DNA of 64,000 nt. Source: Saprospiraceae bacterium (lineage in GTDB: Bacteria; Bacteroidota; Bacteroidia; Chitinophagales; Saprospiraceae). A model generated the notes under the pieces. That model was not told the DNA's origin. It did not search any database and saw nothing but the letters and a program-made list of their open reading frames with translations. Numbering within the stretch: the first letter of the stretch is position 1; each line of letters begins with the position of its first letter. Positions 27,087-36,346 of this stretch are shown here, piece after piece. The position numbers and the translations under genes were made by a program. Location of the stretch: NCBI GenBank assembly GCA_020629715.1, contig JAHDCU010000006.1, forward strand, positions 62,001-126,000, written 5' to 3'.

Positions 27087-28579
27087 TCAAAGCACCTGAT
27101 GAAATATTTGGACCACTATTCGAAGCAGTCCAACTTAGTGGAATTTTTTTTGATTCGAAGACTTTTGTAGACTCTACACCCAAGGCTGGCGCAAGCTTTA
27201 TTTTGAATGCTTATAAAGAAGAATATCAGAAGGATGGTTTTGATCTGAAAGTATTTGTGGAAAACCATTTTGAAATATTCAATGTAGAAGACTCCAGTTT
27301 TCAGCACAATCCTGATCATAACCCAGAACAACACATCTCAGCATTGTGGCCAGTCCTGAAGAGGCAGGCAGATAAAGACATTGAAGGAAGTAGCCTCATT
27401 CCGTTGAAGCACGACTACATAGTGCCCGGTGGACGATTCGGAGAAATCTATTATTGGGATAGTTATTTCACTATGGAAGGGCTACGAGTAAGTGGTGAGG
27501 TCGCCATGATAGAAAGTATGATCCAAAACTTTGCAGATCTTATTGATACCATTGGCTACATACCCAATGGAAACAGAAGTTATTTTCTAGGACGATCGCA
27601 ACCTCCATTTTTTGCGAGAATGATCACTTTATTAGCTGAAATAGAAGGTGATGCAGTGATCTTAAAGTATCAAGCACAACTACTCAAAGAATATCAATTT
27701 TGGACGAAATCTACGAGTGATCATCATGATATGCGAATGATTTTGCTTCCAGACGGTAATATGCTCAATCGCTATTCTGATAATAAACCGATTCCTCGGC
27801 AAGAGTCCTATGTGGAGGATGTAGAGTTGGCTGAAGGTTTAGATAAAGGTCCTGCTCAAGTACTATGGAGACATCTAAGAGGAGCATGCGAATCAGGGTG
27901 GGATTTTAGCAGTAGATGGATGGATGATTCGAAAGATCTTGGCACGATTCGTTGTAGAGATATCATCCCTATCGACCTGAATTGCTTGATGTACCACCTC
28001 GAACTTACGATTGCCAGGACTTATGAATTGGAAGCGAAATACGACGAAGCAGCTGCATTTAAAGACACCGCTAACCAGCGAAAAGAAGCCATACACAAAT
28101 GGTTGTGGTCCGCGGAGAAGCAGATATTTCTGGATTATGATGTAGTCAATAAAGCTCATAAAGATGTGCCTTCAGCGGCAATGCTATATCCTTTATTTTT
28201 TGAATTAGCGACAGAGACACAGGCGTATCACATAGCTCAATATATAGAGAACAATCTACTCAAAGAGGGTGGCATAGTGACCACAGAGATTCACTCAGGA
28301 CAGCAATGGGATGCTCCAAACGGCTGGGCACCACTGCAATGGATTGCCGTCATTGGATTAGAAAAATATGGCCACCATGATCTGGCAAGATCGATAGCAA
28401 CTCGATGGACTTCTTTGAATGAACGAGTCTATAACAACACTGGCAAGTTCGTGGAAAAGTACAATGTTGAAGATCTTAGTCTAGAAGCTGGAGGCGGCGA
28501 ATATCCAGTACAGGACGGTTTTGGTTGGACTAATGGAGTATATTTGGCATTGAAAGAGTGGTTGCAGCTAAAAGGATAA
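27083..28579 (+). CDS. treF: Cytoplasmic alpha,alpha-trehalase (GH37)
   Basis: 498 residues, without signal peptide. Both family signatures are present: PGGRFGEIYYWDSYF at about 114-128 and QWDAPNGWAP at 408-417. The (alpha/alpha)6 barrel region also shows GNRSYFLGRSQPPFFA and the late GGGEYPVQDGFGWTNGV motif. It hydrolyses trehalose to two glucose molecules. It overlaps the MFS permease gene by 4 bases, giving a two-gene trehalose uptake and degradation operon. Periplasmic TreA enzymes carry a leader, so absence of one here favours the TreF type. Confidence 0.95.
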   Translation: MIKAPDEIFGPLFEAVQLSGIFFDSKTFVDSTPKAGASFILNAYKEEYQKDGFDLKVFVENHFEIFNVEDSSFQHNPDHNPEQHISALWPVLKRQADKDIEGSSLIPLKHDYIVPGGRFGEIYYWDSYFTMEGLRVSGEVAMIESMIQNFADLIDTIGYIPNGNRSYFLGRSQPPFFARMITLLAEIEGDAVILKYQAQLLKEYQFWTKSTSDHHDMRMILLPDGNMLNRYSDNKPIPRQESYVEDVELAEGLDKGPAQVLWRHLRGACESGWDFSSRWMDDSKDLGTIRCRDIIPIDLNCLMYHLELTIARTYELEAKYDEAAAFKDTANQRKEAIHKWLWSAEKQIFLDYDVVNKAHKDVPSAAMLYPLFFELATETQAYHIAQYIENNLLKEGGIVTTEIHSGQQWDAPNGWAPLQWIAVIGLEKYGHHDLARSIATRWTSLNERVYNNTGKFVEKYNVEDLSLEAGGGEYPVQDGFGWTNGVYLALKEWLQLKG

Positions 28580-28585
28580 AAAAAC

Positions 28586-28612
28586 TTGCAGTCCTTTATG
28601 TTAATATGTTTG
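28586..28612 (+). promoter_or_regulatory. Candidate Bacteroidota-type promoter
   Basis: A TATGTTTG box (28605-28612) fits the -7 consensus TAnnTTTG. TTG at 28586-28588 may be the -33 element, although the 16-base spacing is shorter than the usual about 19. It would give a leader of about 40 bases for the gene at 28659. Confidence 0.45.
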
Positions 28613-28658
28613 GGAAAAGGACCAATGGATAATTAAACTTGATATTATAGACCGCGTT

Positions 28659-31160
28659 ATGAAAATAAATTCTACCATCATGAGATTCTATTTGCTGCTG
28701 TTTTTTTGTCTCACCTATGTTAGTCTTTATACCCAAAACACTACAGAAAATTTCGAAAAATATCACAACGGCTTTCATGAGGAAAAGCTGTATATCGCTA
28801 CGGATCGGGACTACTATTTTCCAAGTGATACCGTATGGTTTAAGGTCTATTATCGCAATGGACGTACCCATGAGCGATTAGAAGCAGAGCCTTTGGTATA
28901 TTTAGATTACTTAAATTCTGAAGGAGAAAAACTTAAACGAGTAAATCTTAAAGTTGAAAATGGGGCAGCCATCGGGGATTTGATTTTACCGGAAGATGCA
29001 GTATCTGGTCTGCATAGCTTGAGGGCATTTACACAGTACCAGCTCAATTTTGATCATAGTTATTTAAGTTCAAAATCTATTTTAGTACTCAATAACGAAT
29101 CGAAAAAGACGGAGAACAAAGATATACCGGCAAACATAAAGATATTTCCAGAAGGTGGTGATCTCATAGAAGGGATCGAAACCAAAGTCGCCTTTTATTG
29201 TACAGATAAAAATGGTTTCGCCAAGGATATAACCGCGTCACTTTACAATGCTAATGGCGAAAAAGTACTAGATTTTAGCTCCATGAATAATGGTCGTGGA
29301 TACTTCAATTGGCAGCCTACATTAGGTGATTTTTATATCAAAGCCGATGTAGATGGGAATGAGATTTGGGCAAATCTACCGAAAATCAAGCCTTCTGGTT
29401 TTGTCATACAGGCAGATATGCAAAAGAAGGGTTTTGTAAACTTGACTGCGCAGTCTAGCACTGGATTAAGCCTTGAAAACTGTACCTTATTAGGTCACTT
29501 AAGAGGACAACTTTTTTTGGAGCAAACCTTAGATACGGGTAATACGCAGTCGCTGTTGATACCGCTAAATGATTTACCGAGTGGAGTTTTACACTTTACC
29601 CTTTTAGATGAGCAAAGACTGCCAAGGTCAGAACGTTTGGTTTTCAACGATGCCGGTCTAGATAGCAGTCAATACAGTCTGAAGCTGAGTAAAGATGTTG
29701 CAGATTTACGAGATCTATTGAGTCTTGAAATAGAACAGCTCAAACCAAAGCTAGAAGGAGATTTTAATCTGAGTGTCTACTATGACGGTATCAATTACAT
29801 CAATCCTCAACGGCAGTCTATTACATCTTACCTACTCATGGAGTCAGAGCTAGATGGACGTGCAACGGGCTATCTAAGTCTATTCGAAGATATGGGTAGT
29901 AGAAAGTCAAGAATCCTAAGAGACCTTATTATGATGACTCATTATTGGCGAAAATTTGAATGGGATGACATCGTAAAAGGCGCAACCAAAGGAATACAAC
30001 TCCCAACTCAAGACAAGTTCAATTTGGCAGGTAGAGCACTGCACAAGCGCAAAAAGAAACCTATCAAGGCGGATGTACAGATCAGTATACTGGATAAAGA
30101 TAAGTTCGTAAGCGTCAATCAGGTTACGGATGAAAACGGGATGTTCGTCTTTTCAGGATTTGAATTGAAGGACACTACAGAAATGATATTTGTAGCTTCT
30201 GAATATGATGAGAAAAAGAAGAAGAAACAAAAGGCTGGTGAAGGAAAGAGCATCGGTAAGAAAAACGTAAAATTGGAGTTTATCGATATATATGACGATC
30301 TATTGGAGCCCATTCAAAAAACAAATGCTAATCTCACTAAACTAGTAGATCAAGAGGCTTTTGAGATGCAAGATCGAGAGGAAATAGCTAGAGAGGCTTT
30401 TGCTGATCAATGGAGTATAGATTTGGATGCCTTCACCGTAAAGACAACGAGAGAGTCTGAAACCCAAATGCTGAAGAAGAAAACGCGGCAGATCTATAGA
30501 GATATGGGAGTACCACCATTGACGAATTCTCAGCAAGTTTTGGTAGATGATCTTGCGATTACGGGTGCAGGATTTACTGATATTTATGATCTGATCAGGG
30601 TATATGTACCAGGTGCTTCCATACGCGTAGACCCTAGCACTTACGTAAAGCGAGTACAGTTCAGAGGAATAGCCTCTATTACACAAGAGGTATATGCTGG
30701 GATCATGCTCAACGGGAGTTTTATCAGTGATCAGTCTGCCCGTACCATCGATCCTAGTAATGTATATCTGATAGATGTTACTCGTGGATTGCAAGGTGGC
30801 GCTGCGCTAGGTGAGGCAGCAGCGGGTGGTGTTATTTCCATAATCACGAAAGACTACGTCAACTCTACAGGTGATGTAAGTATCCGCGAAAAGAAGAATA
30901 GCATCATACTAAAACATCCAGGTATCTATCAAGCAAGAAGGATATATAGCCCAACGATCGAAGATCAAAGAAAAAGCCCTAATGTCCCCGATTTAAGAAA
31001 AACCTTAATGTGGGAGCCTTTCGTAGATCCATCCATAGATGCCGACTTTCAAATCATGACTGGTGATCTATCAGGAAAGTATATGATCCAATTAGAAGGA
31101 ATCTTGGATGATGGTACTCCCGTTTTCGAGCAGAGGTCATTTGAGGTTAAACTTGATTGA
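28659..31160 (+). CDS. Exported protein with MG2-like region and barrel-less TonB-plug domain
   Basis: 833 residues. A signal peptide is present; a second ATG at 28680 (MRFYLLLFFCLTYVSLYTQ) gives a more compact leader and may be the true start. The N-terminal part (EKLYIATDRDYYFPSDTVWF, FKVYYRNG) resembles the alpha-2-macroglobulin-like MG2 domain common in Bacteroidota. A carboxypeptidase-like segment lies at about 455-510 (DVQISILDKDKFVSVNQVTD). At about 625-735 is a TonB plug-like domain (VRGLQGGAALGEAAAGG-type sequence, here RGLQGGAALGEAAAGGVISI). No beta-barrel follows; only about 100 residues remain. Such proteins are widespread in the phylum and unassigned. They may contact TonB-dependent receptors. 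Confidence 0.85.
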   Translation: MKINSTIMRFYLLLFFCLTYVSLYTQNTTENFEKYHNGFHEEKLYIATDRDYYFPSDTVWFKVYYRNGRTHERLEAEPLVYLDYLNSEGEKLKRVNLKVENGAAIGDLILPEDAVSGLHSLRAFTQYQLNFDHSYLSSKSILVLNNESKKTENKDIPANIKIFPEGGDLIEGIETKVAFYCTDKNGFAKDITASLYNANGEKVLDFSSMNNGRGYFNWQPTLGDFYIKADVDGNEIWANLPKIKPSGFVIQADMQKKGFVNLTAQSSTGLSLENCTLLGHLRGQLFLEQTLDTGNTQSLLIPLNDLPSGVLHFTLLDEQRLPRSERLVFNDAGLDSSQYSLKLSKDVADLRDLLSLEIEQLKPKLEGDFNLSVYYDGINYINPQRQSITSYLLMESELDGRATGYLSLFEDMGSRKSRILRDLIMMTHYWRKFEWDDIVKGATKGIQLPTQDKFNLAGRALHKRKKKPIKADVQISILDKDKFVSVNQVTDENGMFVFSGFELKDTTEMIFVASEYDEKKKKKQKAGEGKSIGKKNVKLEFIDIYDDLLEPIQKTNANLTKLVDQEAFEMQDREEIAREAFADQWSIDLDAFTVKTTRESETQMLKKKTRQIYRDMGVPPLTNSQQVLVDDLAITGAGFTDIYDLIRVYVPGASIRVDPSTYVKRVQFRGIASITQEVYAGIMLNGSFISDQSARTIDPSNVYLIDVTRGLQGGAALGEAAAGGVISIITKDYVNSTGDVSIREKKNSIILKHPGIYQARRIYSPTIEDQRKSPNVPDLRKTLMWEPFVDPSIDADFQIMTGDLSGKYMIQLEGILDDGTPVFEQRSFEVKLD

Positions 31161-31170
31161 TTACGAAAGA

Positions 31171-31241
31171 AATGATGGGTCGAGTTTATAAATTAAAGTT
31201 CTAAATGACCTTAATGCCTCCATGGTTAGCCACTCATCATT
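31171..31241 (+). repeat. Repeat family 1, copy B, bracketed by an inverted repeat
   Basis: The core CTTAATGCCTCCATGGTTAG lies at about 31210-31229, with the upstream half from 31198. It is flanked by a 10-bp inverted repeat with one G-T pair (31171-31180 with 31232-31241). The whole unit sits between convergent genes and could also act as a transcript end. Confidence 0.5.
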
Positions 31242-31280
31242 CTAAAATCTAAAATCTGATATCTGACGTTTACGTCAAAA

Positions 31281-31796
31281 CTACCAAACCTTTTCCACAT
31301 TCTCATTCTTCACCCACTTACTCCATTTTCGGTTATAAGTATGTACTTTTTGGGTAGGCTCACCATTGATGTCTTGGAGCGGGTAGCCTCTATTCGCCCA
31401 TTCGAAGATACTTCCATAGACATTGTAGACATTATTATATCCTTTCCTGACGAGTTTTTGCGCAAGCTTATCAGATCGATAACCTACGGAGCAATAGATG
31501 TATATTTTTTGATCTTTCGGCACGTTGTTTAGGATTCTAAACTGAGGATTGTCATATCCTATCCATTCTGCACCTTCGATATGGCTTATTTTATACTCCT
31601 CATATTCACGGGCATCGAGTAGGGTGTAGTCAGTAGTATCGCTTTTGATATCATCCACATCGATGGTTCTGATGTTATCAGAGACCAGTTTGCTTACTTT
31701 TTTATGAAACTTAGGATCATCACAATGTGCATCGGTCTGAGCAATGGCAAATCTGATTCCGATCAATGATAATATGGTTAGTAGTAATACTCTCAT
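31281..31796 (-). CDS. Exported rhodanese-like domain protein
   Basis: 171 residues from the chosen start. A longer frame begins at 31838, but the start at 31796 gives a clean signal peptide (MRVLLLTILSLIGIRFAIAQ) and an ATGA overlap with the mvaD stop. The mature part is one rhodanese domain: LLDAREYEEYKISHIEGAEW, and the active loop YCSVGYRSDK with Cys102. Residues VYNVYGSIFEWANRGYPL are typical of the end of the fold. It would handle sulfane sulfur or act as a phosphatase-like binding domain in the periplasm. Last gene of the DUF4294-mvaD operon. Confidence 0.88.
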   Translation of the reverse strand: MRVLLLTILSLIGIRFAIAQTDAHCDDPKFHKKVSKLVSDNIRTIDVDDIKSDTTDYTLLDAREYEEYKISHIEGAEWIGYDNPQFRILNNVPKDQKIYIYCSVGYRSDKLAQKLVRKGYNNVYNVYGSIFEWANRGYPLQDINGEPTQKVHTYNRKWSKWVKNENVEKVW

Positions 31797-32881
31797 GCTA
31801 GTTTTTTTGGTCCAGTACCTACTTGGTCTTCTATGCAAACTCCTGTAGTCAATGGCATCAATCGTTCATCTCTGAATTTTACGACTTCCTCTTTGATATG
31901 ATCAGGATAGAGTAGATGTATGTTTGGCCCTGCATCGAGACTGAAATAAACGGGATGATTTGTCTCCTGACGATATGCTCTCAGTTCATTGATGATGGCA
32001 ATAGTGTTGGGTTCTACCAGCATGTATGATGGATCACTACACATCATAAGCGCATGTAGCGTCAGCGCTTCATCTTCCGCGATTTTGCCGAAGGATTGTA
32101 AGTCTCCTTTTTTCAATGCAATCATGAGATCATGCATACGATCTTGGGCTTGCTGATATCTTGCTGCGGCATATGGATTTCCTTCCATGAGTGCATGACC
32201 TGCGGTACTACTTACTGATTTTTCACTTGCACTGACAATCAAAATATCATCGTGGAAGCTTTTGAATACATCATGAAGTTCGTCTTGAAATACGGTAGCA
32301 TGCTCATCAGAAGAATCTGAGATATCAGGATGTACTCCCCAAGAAGCCATATATGGATACACAGATCTACATGCACTGCCTGAGCCCAGTCGAGCTACAT
32401 GGGAGGCTTTGGTATAAAAAGCTGAGTCATCGGATAACGTACCAAATAACTGTTGCTCAATATCACATAAGCCTAATGCCAATACCGACATGCCAGAGGC
32501 AGAAGACGCTATACCAGACGAATGAGGAAATGTATTTTCACTATCAATAGTAAATTCTAGTTGATCGATAAATGGAAATTGATCTTTGATCGAAGCGAAA
32601 AACTTTTTGATGCGATTAGCAAACGCCTCATTCTCCTCGCCATGAAATCGGAATTTTACGATGATATCACTTTGGTTGACATCAGATTTCGATTGATAGA
32701 TGATGCTGGTTTTGGAGTGAGCCTTATCTAGTGTAAAACTGATAGATGCATTGCGAGGTAGTTGTCTTCCATGCTTGCCCCAGTATTTTACTATCGCAAG
32801 ATTGGATGGGCTGAGCCATGATACTTTTCCTTGTTTTTGTTGATTTGCTTCTAATCGAAGTGAGTGCCTATCGCTCATCAA
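31793..32881 (-). CDS. mvaD: Diphosphomevalonate decarboxylase
   Basis: 362 residues, a GHMP-kinase-fold enzyme. LSPSNLAIVKYWGKHGRQLP is the MvaD N-terminal signature and FPHSSGIASSASGMSVLALG is the phosphate-binding loop. SGSACRSVYPYMASWG carries the conserved Ser/Arg pocket, and YFSLDAGPNIHLLYP contains the conserved Asp. It converts mevalonate diphosphate to isopentenyl diphosphate using ATP, so this organism uses the mevalonate route. It overlaps the upstream DUF4294 gene by 14 bases and the downstream rhodanese gene by 4. Other pathway genes are not in the window. Confidence 0.95.
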   Translation of the reverse strand: MMSDRHSLRLEANQQKQGKVSWLSPSNLAIVKYWGKHGRQLPRNASISFTLDKAHSKTSIIYQSKSDVNQSDIIVKFRFHGEENEAFANRIKKFFASIKDQFPFIDQLEFTIDSENTFPHSSGIASSASGMSVLALGLCDIEQQLFGTLSDDSAFYTKASHVARLGSGSACRSVYPYMASWGVHPDISDSSDEHATVFQDELHDVFKSFHDDILIVSASEKSVSSTAGHALMEGNPYAAARYQQAQDRMHDLMIALKKGDLQSFGKIAEDEALTLHALMMCSDPSYMLVEPNTIAIINELRAYRQETNHPVYFSLDAGPNIHLLYPDHIKEEVVKFRDERLMPLTTGVCIEDQVGTGPKKLA

Positions 32882-33605
32882 ATTTTTTCTTGATATACTT
32901 TAAATCCTGTCGTTTATCGATTTCGAAAGATAGGTCAAAATCTTGGAGTACGATATCTAAGATCTCGTATTTACCTTTTTCGTAGCCCTCTTTCAGATCA
33001 TAGCTATATAACTTGCTGAAGTTATGCCATGTAAATGCCGAAAAACGACCTTTCAGTTTCCTAATCAATTGATGCATGGATAGGTTCAATTCGCGTTCGA
33101 TCATTTTCATCATGATCTTACCTTGGAGTTTAGTTAGTTTTTTGAGCGGTTCTTCAAATTCTTCTTTAAGCTCAGAGTTGAGTCTTTTGACTTCTTTTTT
33201 AAAATCTCGTTTTTTAAGATGTTGCTCGGCATATTCTAGTTCTCTGAATATGGTAATGGCTTCCTTGGCATATGGATATACTTTCAAGGCATACCGTCTA
33301 AATTTTTGATACTTACGATACTCTTCATCACTGGCAAATTCTCGCTTAGAGCTTATACTTACATCCATCAAATCTGCCAATATCAAGGTGTCGCCATCGG
33401 TGACTAGAGCGGTATAGATTTGACCACGAAGCTCTACATCAATAGTCTCAGGTTCTTTGTACAGGATTTGATCATTGACATAATCTACCCGTTTGATGCC
33501 CTTCGTGATATCGATACGTTCATTGGTCGTATCTATGGGCATCGTGATAGTGTCTTGGCCGAGCAAGCAAAAAGGTAGGAATAGTATGTAAATTATTAAT
33601 CTCAT
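32868..33605 (-). CDS. DUF4294 family exported protein
   Basis: 245 residues with a short signal peptide (LIIYILFLPFCLLGQ). The body has the DUF4294 pattern: EYRKYQKFRRYALKVYPYAK, a long charged helical stretch (KKRDFKKEVKRLNSELKEEF), then GKIMMKMIERELNLSMHQL and AFTWHNFSKLYSYDLKEGY. This family is restricted to Bacteroidota and has no assigned role. It is the first gene of the operon with mvaD. Confidence 0.88.
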   Translation of the reverse strand: MRLIIYILFLPFCLLGQDTITMPIDTTNERIDITKGIKRVDYVNDQILYKEPETIDVELRGQIYTALVTDGDTLILADLMDVSISSKREFASDEEYRKYQKFRRYALKVYPYAKEAITIFRELEYAEQHLKKRDFKKEVKRLNSELKEEFEEPLKKLTKLQGKIMMKMIERELNLSMHQLIRKLKGRFSAFTWHNFSKLYSYDLKEGYEKGKYEILDIVLQDFDLSFEIDKRQDLKYIKKKFDER

Positions 33606-33636
33606 CTATGTACTGCTAAAAACGTAGCGACTAGTT

Positions 33637-33644
33637 CAAAGTTA
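33637..33644 (-). promoter_or_regulatory. Candidate -7 element for the DUF4294-mvaD operon
   Basis: On the minus strand the sequence is TAACTTTG, an exact TAnnTTTG match, 32 bases upstream of the DUF4294 start. No TTG was seen at the ideal -33 distance. Confidence 0.45.
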
Positions 33645-33694
33645 CATCATTATCACTTTTGAGAATTTATTAACGTAGTATCGCTATCATTTCT

Positions 33695-33724
33695 TTGACA
33701 TCGTCATATTACCAAGTACTTTTG
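33695..33724 (+). promoter_or_regulatory. Bacteroidota promoter with -33 TTG and -7 TACTTTTG
   Basis: TTG at 33695-33697 and TACTTTTG at 33717-33724 are separated by 19 bases, matching the canonical arrangement. The expected transcription start is within a few bases of the GTG at 33732, so the message for the PAP2-like gene may be leaderless. Confidence 0.6.
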
Positions 33725-33731
33725 CACCATA

Positions 33732-34391
33732 GTGACAAAACTCATAGCACATACCATATCGGTGATTTTTCACCCATTGTTCATGTTGACCTATATGCTT
33801 GGGCTGATCTTTTTGATTAATCCGTACCTATTCTCTTTACAAGATGATCGTGCATTTGGTTTGGTTGTGATATCAGTGGTATTTATGACGATCTTGCTAC
33901 CCTTAGTGGCTATTGTGGCCCTGCGATTTACAGGATTAGTGCAGAGTATCACCATGGAAGATCGGATGGAGCGCATAGGACCGCTGATCATTACAGGTAT
34001 ATTCTATTTGTGGCTATTCATGAATATAAGGTCAAATAATACGATACCTACACCATATGTGACCTTTGTTTTGGGAGCCACGATTGGTTTGTTTTTGTGC
34101 TTTTTTATCAATAATTTTTCAAAAATCAGCCTTCATGCTTGCGGTATTGCAGGAGTATTGGCTTTCATATTTTACCTGCGGACGAGCTATACTTATGATT
34201 TCTTTGTGTTGGAAGTGTTTCAGCATAGTTACAAGATTCATATTGATCTGATATTGATGCTGGTGATAGGAGCATTCGGGTTGGTAGCTACATCTAGATT
34301 GATATTGAAACAACATCGATTAAGCGATATATACGGAGGAGCTCTAGTAGGTATTATTGCTCAAATCATAGCCATAAGAATACTTGGATGA
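33732..34391 (+). CDS. PAP2-like integral membrane protein
   Basis: 219 residues, six hydrophobic segments. The start is GTG at 33732; the next ATG lies about 18 codons in. Two PAP2 acid-phosphatase motifs are visible in degenerate form: KISLHACGIAG (for the family's SGH motif) and SRLILKQHRLSDIYGG (for SR...H...D). The family removes phosphate from membrane lipids such as phosphatidic acid or undecaprenyl diphosphate. The first PAP2 motif (KxxxxxxRP) is not evident, so activity is uncertain. It overlaps dapD by 4 bases (ATGA). Confidence 0.75.
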   Translation: MTKLIAHTISVIFHPLFMLTYMLGLIFLINPYLFSLQDDRAFGLVVISVVFMTILLPLVAIVALRFTGLVQSITMEDRMERIGPLIITGIFYLWLFMNIRSNNTIPTPYVTFVLGATIGLFLCFFINNFSKISLHACGIAGVLAFIFYLRTSYTYDFFVLEVFQHSYKIHIDLILMLVIGAFGLVATSRLILKQHRLSDIYGGALVGIIAQIIAIRILG

Positions 34392-35209
34392 ATTACGATA
34401 CTTTAAGATCTACGATAGAACATATTTGGGAGGACAGATCTCAGCTCAAAACTGAAGATGGTAAGTCTGCCATACGTGCTGTGGTTGCAGAATTGGATAA
34501 AGGCGCTCTACGAGTGGCTCAACCTACAGATGATGGTTGGCAAGTCAATGAATGGGTCAAGAAAGCAGTGGTCATGTACTTTCCCATCCAAGAAATGGAA
34601 ACGATCGAAGTCGGACCTTTCGAATTTCATGATAAAATCCCGCTCAAGACCGACTATAAATCTCAAGGTGTACGAGTAGTTCCACATGCTATAGCAAGAC
34701 ATGGAGCATTCTTGGAGCCAGGCGTTATTATGATGCCGAGTTATGTCAATATTGGAGCCTATGTAGGCAGTGGTACGATGGTAGATACATGGGCAACCGT
34801 AGGTAGCTGCGCTCAGATCGGTAAGCATGTTCATCTTTCAGGTGGTGTTGGTATCGGTGGTGTATTGGAGCCACTCCAAGCGACTCCGACCATCATAGAA
34901 GATAACTGCTTCATCGGTAGTCGATCTATCGTAGTAGAAGGAGTCATTGTCAGAAAAGAAGCCGTGCTAGGTGCCAACGTAGTCCTTACCAAATCCACTA
35001 GAATCATCGATGTCACAGGTCCTGAGCCCATCACCTATCGAGGTGAGGTACCCGAGCGATCAGTTGTAATCCCAGGTAGTTATACCAAAGAATTTCCAGC
35101 CGGAAACTACAATGTCAACTGCGCTCTAATCATAGGAAAACGTAAAGAAAGTACGGACAAGAAGGTGAGTTTGAATGATGCTTTGCGGGATAATGAGGTG
35201 GCGGTATAG
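34388..35209 (+). CDS. dapD: Tetrahydrodipicolinate N-succinyltransferase
   Basis: 273 residues. Short helical N-terminal domain, then left-handed beta-helix hexapeptide repeats: GVIMMPSYVNIGAYVGSGTM, VDTWATVGSCAQIGKHVHLS, GGVGIGGVLEPLQATPTIIE, EDNCFIGSRSIVVEGVIV. The order and spacing match DapD closely. It transfers succinyl from succinyl-CoA to tetrahydrodipicolinate in the lysine and diaminopimelate pathway that feeds peptidoglycan. Translationally coupled to the PAP2-like gene. Confidence 0.96.
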   Translation: MNYDTLRSTIEHIWEDRSQLKTEDGKSAIRAVVAELDKGALRVAQPTDDGWQVNEWVKKAVVMYFPIQEMETIEVGPFEFHDKIPLKTDYKSQGVRVVPHAIARHGAFLEPGVIMMPSYVNIGAYVGSGTMVDTWATVGSCAQIGKHVHLSGGVGIGGVLEPLQATPTIIEDNCFIGSRSIVVEGVIVRKEAVLGANVVLTKSTRIIDVTGPEPITYRGEVPERSVVIPGSYTKEFPAGNYNVNCALIIGKRKESTDKKVSLNDALRDNEVAV

Positions 35210-35264
35210 TGTTTAGTTGACTGGTGGGTTGGTTGCTGGTGGTCGTTGCTGTTTAGAAAGAAAT

Positions 35265-36230
35265 CTAATCAACGTAAGTAGAAGAATCTATCAAAAGCTC
35301 TTTATTCACTTCCATAAACTCTTCTATCGAGGATAAGTCGTAGTCGGAATCGTATTGTGGCATTGGTAAGCAGCGAGGAAAAGGTTTGAATTTATCAAAA
35401 CCTATATCTTCCGAAGTCGTTCTATTCAGATCAATGAGTTTTATTTTATGGTCATATATTCCCTCATGGTAGAAGTTGAAAATATTATTAACTGACGAAT
35501 CATTAAATATTTTATTTAGTATTAAGGAGTCTGATGGACCACAAGAATGACCCATTAGAAATACGTTTTTCTCAGATGATTCCTTCAAAATAGCAACAAT
35601 TCTTTCAAAATTATTAGAGGATAGATATTCGTATTGTTTTCTATTAAGCAAAAACTGATTGTCGGACTTATTTAACAATTCTAAGGTGTCATCTTCATTT
35701 GCAGCGTAACCAAATATAATTGGATTATTACTATGGTTCATTAATTCGCCATGTATATGAATTATTTCATCTACATGATCCTTATAGAGATCAAGTGTAG
35801 ATGTGTAATTAAAATTTATGACAATTGTCTTTCCATGCCTACGTAACATTTTGAATATATAATTGTAAGCTTCTATAAATTCTTTATTTTTCTCTTCGTC
35901 TATCAAGTATTGAAAAAGTAAGCTTTTAATTTTCCATAGTTCAGAATTTATTGCTTCTGGGTCTTTATGTTTCATTAGAAATGAGAAGTAGCTTACTTCC
36001 AAATCACTCCAAAACGGATCTAATTTATTTTCAAAAGATCTCATTAGGTGTCCAAGAGGCTCGTATCTGAATTTACCGTTGTGATGTAAATCGACTTTTT
36101 TGTAAAGTTGATTATGTATGTCTAATTTGAAGCTCAGAGATTCTTTGTGGGCTTCGATGAAATTATTATATGTTGTCTTTAACCCATGGGCCAAATCAAA
36201 TCCATTTCCAACAAGAACAATATTTATCAT
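35265..36230 (-). CDS. AbiH-family abortive infection protein
   Basis: 321 residues, cytoplasmic. It begins INIVLVGNGFDLAHGLKT, the hallmark N-terminus of AbiH proteins, with FYNNFI-like residues after it. The middle has IVINFNYTSTLDLYKD and EIIHIHGELMNHSNNP then IIFGYAAN, and later VFLMGHSCGPSDSLIL, all typical of the family. AbiH was described as a lactococcal phage-resistance factor; its mechanism is not established. The gene is solitary between housekeeping genes dapD and ligA, and is visibly more AT-rich than both, which suggests acquisition. An inverted repeat lies about 120 bases upstream of its start. Confidence 0.9.
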   Translation of the reverse strand: MINIVLVGNGFDLAHGLKTTYNNFIEAHKESLSFKLDIHNQLYKKVDLHHNGKFRYEPLGHLMRSFENKLDPFWSDLEVSYFSFLMKHKDPEAINSELWKIKSLLFQYLIDEEKNKEFIEAYNYIFKMLRRHGKTIVINFNYTSTLDLYKDHVDEIIHIHGELMNHSNNPIIFGYAANEDDTLELLNKSDNQFLLNRKQYEYLSSNNFERIVAILKESSEKNVFLMGHSCGPSDSLILNKIFNDSSVNNIFNFYHEGIYDHKIKLIDLNRTTSEDIGFDKFKPFPRCLPMPQYDSDYDLSSIEEFMEVNKELLIDSSTYVD

Positions 36231-36346
36231 AACATGTGATTTCTAGCAACAGCCTAAAGATAATTATAAGTCTTTTCCAGTTAACTGAAGGAGGATTAAA
36301 CAAAATATATGTCCAAGAATTACAATTTTGTACTCACATCTTCTAA

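Noticed and set aside
30342-30794. 150-residue minus-strand frame
   Set aside because: Lies wholly inside the plug-domain gene, has no recognisable domain and no promoter or start context.
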